Shown one piece after another: positions 1 to 5,859 of a stretch of 8,953 nt of DNA. A program made the translations under genes and the position numbers. The stretch's first letter is position 1. Each line of letters begins with the position of its first letter. Source of the DNA: DATCYZ01 sp036526195 (GTDB taxonomy: Bacteria > Pseudomonadota > Gammaproteobacteria > Burkholderiales > SG8-39); NCBI GenBank assembly GCA_036526195.1, contig DATCYZ010000051.1, positions 1 to 8,953 of the forward strand. The letters are read 5' to 3'. Under the pieces are notes generated by a model. It worked only from the letters and a program-made list of their open reading frames with translations. It was not told the DNA's origin and did no database searches.

Positions 1-640
1 CGAGGCCAAGGATGCCGAGGGCTGGTTCCACACCGGCGATGCCGGATACCTCGATACCGAGGGCCACCTCCGGATCATCGATCGCGTGAAGGACGTGGGC
101 AAGCTCGCCGACGGCACGCTGTTCGCCCCCAAGTACCTCGAGAACAAGCTCAAGTTCTTTCCCTTCGTGAAGGAAGCCGTGATGTTCGGCGACGGGCGCG
201 ACCAGGTCTGCGCCATGATCAACATCGACATGGAGGCGGTCGGCAGCTGGGCCGACAAGCGTTCGCTGCCCTACTCCGGCTACACCGACCTCGCCTCGCG
301 TCCCGAGGTCTACGAGCTCGTCGGCGAGTGCGTCGAGCAGGTGAACGCCGACCTCGCGCAGGACCCCGAGCTCGCGAACTCGCAGATCCACCGCTTCCTC
401 GTGCTGCACAAGGAGCTTGACGCAGACGACGGCGAGCTCACGCGCACGCGCAAGGTGCGGCGCGGCGCGATTGCGGAGAAGTATTCCGGCCTGCTTGCCG
501 CGCTCTATGGCGGCAAGGACACGGTGCACGTCGAGACGCAGGTCAGCTACGAGGACGGCCGCACCGGCCTGCTTGCCGCGGACCTGCGCATCGTCGCGGC
601 AAAGACCTTCCCGCCCGCCGCCGCGGTCAAGGCCGCATGA
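1..640 (+). CDS. Long-chain-type AMP-forming acyl-CoA synthetase, 3' part only
   Basis: This is the C-terminal part (about 212 residues, reading from base 2) of an ANL-superfamily adenylating enzyme, which joins a carboxylic acid to CoA through an acyl-AMP intermediate. The sequence shows the GWFHTGD motif, where the Asp of TGD binds the ribose of AMP. It is followed by the hinge region RIIDRVKD and by KLADGTLFAPKYLE, the pattern typical of long-chain (FadD/FACS-like) members. Near the C-terminus LTRTRKVRR carries the expected catalytic lysine at bases 452-454. The N-terminal domain with the P-loop lies outside the window. The stop overlaps the next start as ATGA, so the gene is translationally coupled to the LivG-type ATPase. 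A ligase leading a HAAT importer operon suggests that the imported acid is activated to its CoA thioester. Chain length and ring preference cannot be told from this part. Confidence 0.93.
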   Translation, partial: EAKDAEGWFHTGDAGYLDTEGHLRIIDRVKDVGKLADGTLFAPKYLENKLKFFPFVKEAVMFGDGRDQVCAMINIDMEAVGSWADKRSLPYSGYTDLASRPEVYELVGECVEQVNADLAQDPELANSQIHRFLVLHKELDADDGELTRTRKVRRGAIAEKYSGLLAALYGGKDTVHVETQVSYEDGRTGLLAADLRIVAAKTFPPAAAVKAA

Positions 641-1476
641 GCACGCCGCTTTACGATGAGGCGCGCCGCGTGCAGGAGGCCCGTGCCGCGGCCGGCCGGC
701 CCCCAATCGGCGACGTGGTGCTTGCCGTGGAGAACGTGTCGCTCTCCTTCGGCGGCGTGCGCGCGCTGCAGGACGTCTCCTTCTCGGTGCGCGAGCACGA
801 GGTGCGCGCCATCATCGGGCCGAACGGCGCCGGCAAGAGCTCGATGCTGAACGTCATCAACGGCGTGTACCACCCGCAGGCGGGCACGATCCGGGTGCTC
901 GGCCGCACCACCCATGACATGAAGCCGCACGAGGCGGCGCTGCTCGGCGTGGCGCGCACCTTCCAGAACCTCGCCCTGTTCAAGGGCATGTCGGTGCTCG
1001 ACAACATCCTCACCGGGCGCAACCTGCGCATGCACAGCAGCATCCTCGCGCAGGCGCTGCGCATCGGCCCGGCGCTGAAGGAGGAGATCGCGCACCGCGA
1101 GGTGGTCGAGGGCATCATCGACTTCCTCGAGATCCAGGCCTATCGCAAGACCGCGGTCGGGCAGCTGCCCTACGGCCTGCAGAAGCGCGTCGACCTCGCG
1201 CGCGCGCTCGCCATGGAGCCGAAGGTGCTGCTGCTCGACGAGCCGATGGCCGGCATGAACATGGAGGAGAAGCAGGACATGTGCCGCTTCATCCTGGACA
1301 TCAACGACCAGTTCGGCACCACCATCGTGCTGATCGAGCACGACATGAGCGTGGTGATGGACATCTCTGACCGCGTGGTGGTGCTCGACTACGGCGCGAA
1401 GATCGGCGACGGCACCCCGGACGAGGTGCGCGCAAACCAGGCGGTGATCGACGCCTACCTCGGCGTGAGCCATTGA
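637..1476 (+). CDS. livG: HAAT-family ABC transporter ATP-binding protein, LivG type
   Basis: This 279-residue cytoplasmic ATPase would power a branched-chain-amino-acid-type importer together with the LivF-type subunit. Visible motifs are Walker A GPNGAGKS (61-68), Q-loop Gln110 in RTFQNLALF, Walker B LLLDEP with D201/E202, and H-loop His235 in IEHDMSVV. The AGMN after Walker B and the C-terminal VIDAYLG are typical of LivG rather than LivF. The ABC signature reads LPYGLQ (177-182) instead of LSGGQ. LivG proteins often carry degenerate versions such as LSYGQQ, but replacement of the Ser is notable. The ATG lies in the ATGA overlap with the ligase stop and has no obvious Shine-Dalgarno, consistent with coupled translation. 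A roughly 28-residue N-terminal extension precedes the first beta strand. The substrate is unknown; the symbol denotes the family, not leucine specificity. Confidence 0.95.
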   Translation: MSTPLYDEARRVQEARAAAGRPPIGDVVLAVENVSLSFGGVRALQDVSFSVREHEVRAIIGPNGAGKSSMLNVINGVYHPQAGTIRVLGRTTHDMKPHEAALLGVARTFQNLALFKGMSVLDNILTGRNLRMHSSILAQALRIGPALKEEIAHREVVEGIIDFLEIQAYRKTAVGQLPYGLQKRVDLARALAMEPKVLLLDEPMAGMNMEEKQDMCRFILDINDQFGTTIVLIEHDMSVVMDISDRVVVLDYGAKIGDGTPDEVRANQAVIDAYLGVSH

Positions 1477-1477
1477 G

Positions 1478-2482
1478 ATGATCAGGCAGAACGGACCCTT
1501 TCTGGCGCTTTGCGCGGTGCTCCTGGTGGGGCTCATCCTGCCGCTTGCGACCGGTGCGACGGCGGTCGGCTTCTACGTCGAGGTGCTGCTCGGCGGCCTG
1601 ATGGCGGGCGTGCTGTATTCGCTCGTGGCCCTCGGCTTCGCGCTGATCTTCAAGGCCTCGGGCGTGTTCAACTTCGCCCAGGGCGCGATGGTGCTGTTCG
1701 CGGCGCTCGCCGTGGCGCGCCTCGCGGAATCGATGCCGCTGTGGGCGGCGATCGTGATCTCCATCGCCATCATGATCGTGCTCGCCTGGCTGATCGAGCG
1801 CCTGGTGCTGCGGCCGCTGGTCAACCAGGAGGCGATCGCGCTGTTCATGGCGACGCTCGGGGTGACCTTCTTCATCGACGGCCTGGGCCAGACCATCTGG
1901 GGCAGCGACATCTACGCCATCGAACTCGGCATCCCCAAGGAGCCGGTGATGGTGCTGCAGGGCCTGTTCCAGGGCGGCATCCTGGTCAACAAGGAGGATT
2001 TCGTCGCCGCCGTGGTGGCGGCGGCGCTGGTCGTCGGGCTGGCGCTGTTCTTCCAGAAGACCCCGACCGGGCGCGCGCTGCGCGCGGTGGCGGACGACCA
2101 CCAGGCGGCGCAGTCGATCGGCATTCCGCTCAACCGCATGTGGGTCATCGTCTGGTCGGTGGCCGGCATCGTGGCGCTGGTCGCCGGCGTGATCTGGGGC
2201 TCAAAGCTGGGCGTGCAGTTCTCGCTTTCGCAGGTGGCGCTGAAAGCGCTGCCGGTGGTGATCCTCGGCGGCTTCACCTCGGTGCCCGGCGCGATCATCG
2301 GCGGCCTGATCATCGGGGTCGGCGAGAAGATGGCCGAAGTCTTCCTCGGCCCGGTGCTGGTCCGGGCCTTCGACCTCGCCGGGGGCGGGATCGAGAACTG
2401 GTTTGCGTTCATGCTTGCGCTGCTGTTCCTGCTGGTCAGGCCGCAGGGGCTGTTCGGCGAAAAGCACATCGACAGGGTCTGA
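1478..2482 (+). CDS. livH: HAAT-family ABC transporter permease, LivH type
   Basis: This 334-residue inner-membrane permease would form half of the translocation pore with the LivM-type partner. It is strongly hydrophobic, with about eight predicted membrane segments. The LivH hallmark NFAQGAM is at 65-71, following a LYSLVALGFALIFKASGVF stretch. The cytoplasmic coupling (EAA-like) loop TPTGRALRAVADDHQAAQSI starts at residue 195 and should contact an ATPase subunit. A glycine-rich GGFTSVPGAIIGGLIIG segment and the terminal LVRPQGLFGE are also family-typical. The ATG begins one base after the LivG stop (TGAGATG), so it should be read by re-initiating ribosomes. Length is somewhat above the usual 290-310, mainly from the N-terminal hydrophobic segment. 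Confidence 0.95.
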   Translation: MIRQNGPFLALCAVLLVGLILPLATGATAVGFYVEVLLGGLMAGVLYSLVALGFALIFKASGVFNFAQGAMVLFAALAVARLAESMPLWAAIVISIAIMIVLAWLIERLVLRPLVNQEAIALFMATLGVTFFIDGLGQTIWGSDIYAIELGIPKEPVMVLQGLFQGGILVNKEDFVAAVVAAALVVGLALFFQKTPTGRALRAVADDHQAAQSIGIPLNRMWVIVWSVAGIVALVAGVIWGSKLGVQFSLSQVALKALPVVILGGFTSVPGAIIGGLIIGVGEKMAEVFLGPVLVRAFDLAGGGIENWFAFMLALLFLLVRPQGLFGEKHIDRV

Positions 2483-2484
2483 CC

Positions 2485-3549
2485 ATGCTCTACCGCGAAA
2501 ACGGGCAGTTCAAATCGACCTACGCGTCGGACCAGCAGATGCTGCCGATCCTGCAGGACCGCGTGTTCATGCTCGGCCTCGTCGCCTTCGCCTTCCTGGT
2601 GGTGCCGTTCGTGGTCAGCGACTACGTCTTCCTCTCGCTGGTGATCCCGTTCCTGATCCTCGCGCTGGCGGCGCTCGGGCTGAACCTGCTGGTCGGTTAT
2701 TGCGGCCAGATCTCCATCGGCCACGCCGCCTTCATGGCGGTCGGCGCCTATGCCGCCTACAACCTGGCGCTGCGCGTGCCGCAACTGAATTTCCTCGTCG
2801 TGCTGGTGCTCGCGGGCCTGATTGCCGCGGCGGTGGGCATGGTCTTCGGCATCCCGAGCCTGCGCATCAAGGGCCTGTACCTGGCGGTGGCGACGCTTGC
2901 CGCCCAGTTCTTCATGGACTGGCTGTTCGCGCGGGTGAAATGGTTCACCAATTACGCGCACTCGGGCTCGGTGCAGACCGCGCCGCTCGACCTCTTCGGC
3001 TGGGTCGTCGACACGCCGGCGCGGAAGTACCTGTTCCTGCTGTCCATCCTGATCGTCTTCACGCTGATCGCGAAGAACCTGGTGCGCGGCCACATCGGCC
3101 GCGCCTGGATGGCGATGCGCGACATGGACGTCGCCGCCGAGGTGATCGGCATCCGGCCGGTGTACGCAAAGCTCACCGCGTTCGCGATCAGTTCGTTCTT
3201 CGTCGGGGTGGCGGGCGCGCTCTGGGGCTTCGTCCACCTCGGGTCCTGGGAACCGCTGGCCTTCAACCTGACGCTCAGCCTGAACCTGCTGTTCATGGTG
3301 ATCATCGGCGGCATGGGGTCGCTGCTTGGGAGCTACTTCGGCGCCGCCTTCATCGTCATCCTGCCGATCGTTCTGAACCAGGTGCCGGCCTTCCTCGGCG
3401 TGCCGATCTCGACCTCGATGGCATCGCACCTCGAATTCATGATCTTCGGCGCCCTGATCGTGTTTTTCCTGATCGTGGAGCCGCACGGCCTGGCCCGACT
3501 GTGGGCGATTGGCAAGGAAAAGCTCAGGCTCTGGCCGTTTCCCCACTGA
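2485..3549 (+). CDS. livM: HAAT-family ABC transporter permease, LivM type
   Basis: This 354-residue inner-membrane permease is the second half of the pore. The LivM signature GYCGQISIGHAAFMAVGAYA begins at residue 71, and a coupling loop around residues 204-223 contains MRDMDVAAEVIGI. Near the C-terminus GGMGSLLGSYFGAAF and the ending VEPHGLARLW are conserved in the family. A charged, soluble N-terminus of about 25 residues precedes the first membrane segment. The frame stays open far upstream across livH, but the ATG at 2485 is chosen because it begins two bases after the livH stop and gives the normal family length; upstream residues are only the shadow of livH. It is the last gene before a 69-base gap, so the permease and LivG cistrons form one tightly coupled block. 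Confidence 0.95.
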   Translation: MLYRENGQFKSTYASDQQMLPILQDRVFMLGLVAFAFLVVPFVVSDYVFLSLVIPFLILALAALGLNLLVGYCGQISIGHAAFMAVGAYAAYNLALRVPQLNFLVVLVLAGLIAAAVGMVFGIPSLRIKGLYLAVATLAAQFFMDWLFARVKWFTNYAHSGSVQTAPLDLFGWVVDTPARKYLFLLSILIVFTLIAKNLVRGHIGRAWMAMRDMDVAAEVIGIRPVYAKLTAFAISSFFVGVAGALWGFVHLGSWEPLAFNLTLSLNLLFMVIIGGMGSLLGSYFGAAFIVILPIVLNQVPAFLGVPISTSMASHLEFMIFGALIVFFLIVEPHGLARLWAIGKEKLRLWPFPH

Positions 3550-3582
3550 ATGCATAGGGGTTATCATCATCTTTTGCACGCT

Positions 3583-3596
3583 GCGGGCCTGCCCGC
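3583..3596 (+). other. Short GC hairpin upstream of the binding-protein gene
   Basis: GCGGG (3583-3587) and CCCGC (3592-3596) can pair around a 4-base CCTG loop, ending about ten bases before the Shine-Dalgarno of the binding-protein gene. It lies in the 69-base gap after livM. No T-run follows, so it is not an intrinsic terminator. A stabilising 5' stem on a processed mRNA is possible. The same gap contains TATCAT (3562-3567), a decent -10-like hexamer, but no good -35 at the right distance, so I do not call a promoter. Confidence 0.4.
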
Positions 3597-3606
3597 GGTC
3601 ACTCAC

Positions 3607-3616
3607 AGGAGGAAGG
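3607..3616 (+). promoter_or_regulatory. Strong Shine-Dalgarno of the binding-protein gene
   Basis: AGGAGGAAGG lies here, with the AGGAGG core ending six bases before the ATG at 3619. It is the best ribosome-binding site in the window; most neighbouring cistrons rely on start/stop overlap with weak or no Shine-Dalgarno. It fixes the start at 3619 rather than the upstream in-frame ATG at 3550, and fits high translation of a secreted binding protein. Confidence 0.88.
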
Positions 3617-3618
3617 AC

Positions 3619-4962
3619 ATGACGATCACTTTTCGAAAGGCAGTAGGCGCAGCAGCAGTCGGGCTGGCCCTGGCGGCGACCTTCGCCACCAGCCCGGCAT
3701 TCGCGCAGGCGAAAGAGCAGTTCTTCCCGGTGCTCTCGTACCGCACCGGTGCATACGCGCCGAACGGCGTGCCGTTCGCGAACGGCTACGTGGATTACCT
3801 GAAGCTGGTCAACGCGCGCGACGGCGGCATCAACGGCGTGAAGATCACCTGGGAAGAGTGCGAGACCGGCTATGCCACCGACCGCGGCGTCGAGTGCTAC
3901 GAGCGCCTGAAGGGCAAGGGGCCGACCGGCGCGACCGCGTTCCACCCGTTGTCCACCGGCATCACCTTCGCGGTGACCGACAAGGCCTTCACCGACAAGG
4001 TTCCGATCATCACCTTCGGTTACGGACGCGCCGATTCCGTGGACGGCACCGTGTTCGCCTGGAACTTCCCGCTCGGCGGCACCTACTGGGACGCCGCGGA
4101 CATGCTGGTGCAGCACGTCGGCAAGAAAGAAGGCGGGCTTGCGAAGCTGAAGGGCAAGAAGATCGCGCTGGTGTACCACGACTCGCCCTACGGCAAGGAG
4201 CCGATCGCGCTCCTGCAGGAACGCGCGAAGATGCACGGCTACGAGTTGCTGCTCCTGCCGGTGACCCATCCGGGCGTCGAGCAGAAGGCCACCTGGCTGC
4301 AGATCCGCCAGCAGCGGCCGGACTATGTCTTTCTTTGGGGCTGGGGCGTGATGAACTCCACCGCGATCAAGGAAGCGGTCGCCACCGCGTATCCGCGCGA
4401 GAAGATGTACGGTGTCTGGTGGTCGGGCGCGGAACCCGACGTGACCCCGGCAGGCGAGGGCGCGAAGGGCTACAACTCGCTGACCTTCATGGCACCCTCG
4501 GGCCACGGCGCGGTGCACAAGGACATGATCAAGCACGTGTACGACAAGGGCCAGGGCACCGGCAAGAAGGAGGACATCGGCGAGGTGCTCTACAACCGCG
4601 GCATGGCCGGGGCGTTCATGACGGTGGAAGCCGTGAAGCGCGCCCAGATCAAGTACGGCAAGAAGCCGCTTACCGGCGAGCAGGTTCGCTGGGGCCTCGA
4701 GAACCTCGCGATCGATGCGGCGCTGATCAAGAAGATGGGCTTCGAAGGCTTCATGGCGCCCCTGAGCACCTCCTGCGTGGACCATCACGGCGGCGCCACT
4801 GCCGGGATCCACACCTGGGATGGCAAGAAGTGGGTGGTCGAGAAGGGCACCGTGCTGGTGGCCGACTCGCAGATCATCAAGCCGATGATCAAGGCCTCCG
4901 CCGACAAGTACGCCCAGGAGAAGAAGATCACCAAGCGCGACTGCGCGAAAGAAGCAGGTTGA
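3619..4962 (+). CDS. Periplasmic substrate-binding protein of the HAAT importer
   Basis: This 447-residue secreted protein should capture the ligand in the periplasm and deliver it to the LivH/LivM pore. A Sec signal peptide is visible: Arg6-Lys7, a hydrophobic Ala/Leu-rich core, and a likely cleavage after SPAFA (Ala29), giving a mature start QAKEQFF. The body has the type I (Leu/Ile/Val-binding) periplasmic-binding-protein pattern: YVDYLKLVNARDGGINGVKI, then ECETGYATDRGVECYERL, and later KIALVYHDSPYGKEP opening the second lobe. Cys81 and Cys93 are placed like the N-lobe disulfide of LivJ-type proteins; Cys386 and Cys442 might form a second one. It is longer than LivJ/LivK (about 345-370 mature residues), as usual for homologues linked to aromatic or other non-amino-acid ligands. 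Ligand identity is inferred only from the flanking CoA ligases. The gene has its own strong ribosome-binding site and is followed by a terminator-like hairpin. Confidence 0.95.
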   Translation: MTITFRKAVGAAAVGLALAATFATSPAFAQAKEQFFPVLSYRTGAYAPNGVPFANGYVDYLKLVNARDGGINGVKITWEECETGYATDRGVECYERLKGKGPTGATAFHPLSTGITFAVTDKAFTDKVPIITFGYGRADSVDGTVFAWNFPLGGTYWDAADMLVQHVGKKEGGLAKLKGKKIALVYHDSPYGKEPIALLQERAKMHGYELLLLPVTHPGVEQKATWLQIRQQRPDYVFLWGWGVMNSTAIKEAVATAYPREKMYGVWWSGAEPDVTPAGEGAKGYNSLTFMAPSGHGAVHKDMIKHVYDKGQGTGKKEDIGEVLYNRGMAGAFMTVEAVKRAQIKYGKKPLTGEQVRWGLENLAIDAALIKKMGFEGFMAPLSTSCVDHHGGATAGIHTWDGKKWVVEKGTVLVADSQIIKPMIKASADKYAQEKKITKRDCAKEAG

Positions 4963-4974
4963 TCGTCTGAAGTG

Positions 4975-5011
4975 CGCCGGCACCGGGAATCCGGTGCCGG
5001 CGTTTTCGTTT
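4975..5011 (+). terminator. Intra-operon intrinsic terminator or attenuator after the binding-protein gene
   Basis: A perfect 12-bp inverted repeat, CGCCGGCACCGG (4975-4986) and CCGGTGCCGGCG (4991-5002), encloses a GAAT loop and is followed by TTTTCGTTT (5003-5011). This has the form of a Rho-independent terminator with an interrupted T-run, 12 bases after the binding-protein stop. The LivF-type gene begins only 15 bases later with no obvious promoter between, so it is more likely a partial terminator or 3'-end mRNA stabiliser than a true operon end. The expected effect is more binding-protein mRNA than downstream mRNA. Confidence 0.82.
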
Positions 5012-5025
5012 CCGAGGAGCACCGC

Positions 5026-5844
5026 ATGAGCACCGCTGCAGCGAATCCGTCGCCCGTCATGCTGACGGTGAACGGCATCGAGGTGATCTACAACCGCGTG
5101 ATTCTCGTGCTCAAAGGGGTTTCGCTGACCGTGCCCGAGGGCGGCATCGTCGCCCTGCTGGGCGCCAACGGCGCCGGCAAGACCACCACGCTGCGCGCGG
5201 TTTCGAACCTGCTGAAGGCCGAGCGAGGGGAAGTCACCAAGGGCTACATCGAGTATCTGGGACAGCGCATCGAGGGCCTGACGCCCGCCGATCTGGTGAA
5301 GCGCGGCGTCGTCCAGGTCATGGAAGGGCGGCACTGCTTCGCCCACCTGAGCGTCGAGGAAAACCTCCTCACCGGCGCCTACACGCGCAGCGCCGCCGAG
5401 GCGCGCGAGGGACTGGAGCGCGTCTACACGTACTTTCCGCGCCTGCGTGAGCGGCGCAATTCGCAGGCCGGCTACACCTCCGGCGGCGAGCAGCAGATGA
5501 CGGCCATCGGCCGCGCGCTGATGGCGCGACCGAAAATGATCCTGCTCGACGAACCTTCGATGGGACTCGCGCCGCAGCTGGTCGAGGAAATCTTCGAGAT
5601 CGTCAAGGAACTCAACCAGAAGGAGCGCGTCAGCTTCCTGCTGGCCGAGCAGAACACCAGCATGGCGCTGCGCTACGCGGGCCATGGCTACATCCTGGAG
5701 AACGGCCGCGTGGTGATGGACGGCGAGGCGAAATCGCTTGCCGAGAACGAGGACGTGAAGGAGTTCTACCTCGGCTTCTCCTCCGGGGAGCGCAAGAGCT
5801 TCCGCGACGTGAAGTCCTACCGCCGCCGCAAGCGCTGGCTGTAG
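5026..5844 (+). CDS. livF: HAAT-family ABC transporter ATP-binding protein, LivF type
   Basis: This 272-residue cytoplasmic ATPase would be the partner of the LivG-type subunit. Motifs are Walker A GANGAGKT (46-53), Q-loop Gln97 in VVQVMEGRHCF, a near-canonical signature SGGEQ (152-156), Walker B ILLDEP with D175/E176, and MGLAPQLVEEIF after it, characteristic of LivF. The usual H-loop His is replaced: the sequence reads LLAEQNTSMAL, with Gln, which is common in LivF proteins. The start at 5026 follows a GAGGAG Shine-Dalgarno. An in-frame GTG at 4972 would translate through the terminator hairpin and is not used here. The C-terminus ends in a very basic tail, RKSFRDVKSYRRRKRWL, beyond the usual LivF end (about 235-240 residues). 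I recall this tail in homologues found beside PaaK-like ligases. Confidence 0.95.
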   Translation: MSTAAANPSPVMLTVNGIEVIYNRVILVLKGVSLTVPEGGIVALLGANGAGKTTTLRAVSNLLKAERGEVTKGYIEYLGQRIEGLTPADLVKRGVVQVMEGRHCFAHLSVEENLLTGAYTRSAAEAREGLERVYTYFPRLRERRNSQAGYTSGGEQQMTAIGRALMARPKMILLDEPSMGLAPQLVEEIFEIVKELNQKERVSFLLAEQNTSMALRYAGHGYILENGRVVMDGEAKSLAENEDVKEFYLGFSSGERKSFRDVKSYRRRKRWL

Positions 5845-5859
5845 CCGGTCATGTCCGGC
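5844..5859 (+). other. Hairpin presenting the ligase start codon in its loop
   Basis: GCCGG (5844-5848) and CCGGC (5855-5859) form a 5-bp stem around the 6-base loop TCATGT, which contains the ATG (5851-5853) of the PaaK-like ligase. The stem begins at the last base of the livF TAG. No Shine-Dalgarno is visible upstream. Ribosomes finishing livF would melt this stem, which fits translational coupling, but a 5-bp stem can occur by chance in DNA this GC-rich. Confidence 0.4.

Noticed and set aside
1510..2484. N-terminal extension of the LivM-type permease across livH (679 residues).
   Set aside because: It is the plus-strand shadow frame of livH, rich in Arg/Gly/Ala, and not membrane-like. The ATG at 2485 gives a normal LivM.
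3562..3567. TATCAT as a -10 promoter for the binding-protein gene.
   Set aside because: At 17 bases upstream the hexamer is TTCCCC, a poor -35, and one AT-rich hexamer is weak evidence. Transcription from the upstream operon suffices.
3550..3618. Upstream ATG for the substrate-binding protein, giving 470 residues.
   Set aside because: The ATG at 3619 has an AGGAGG at the ideal distance and begins a clean signal peptide; the extra 23 residues would bury it.
4972..5025. Upstream GTG start for the LivF-type gene, giving 290 residues.
   Set aside because: The extension would translate through the terminator-like hairpin, while the ATG at 5026 has a GAGGAG Shine-Dalgarno and gives the family N-terminus.
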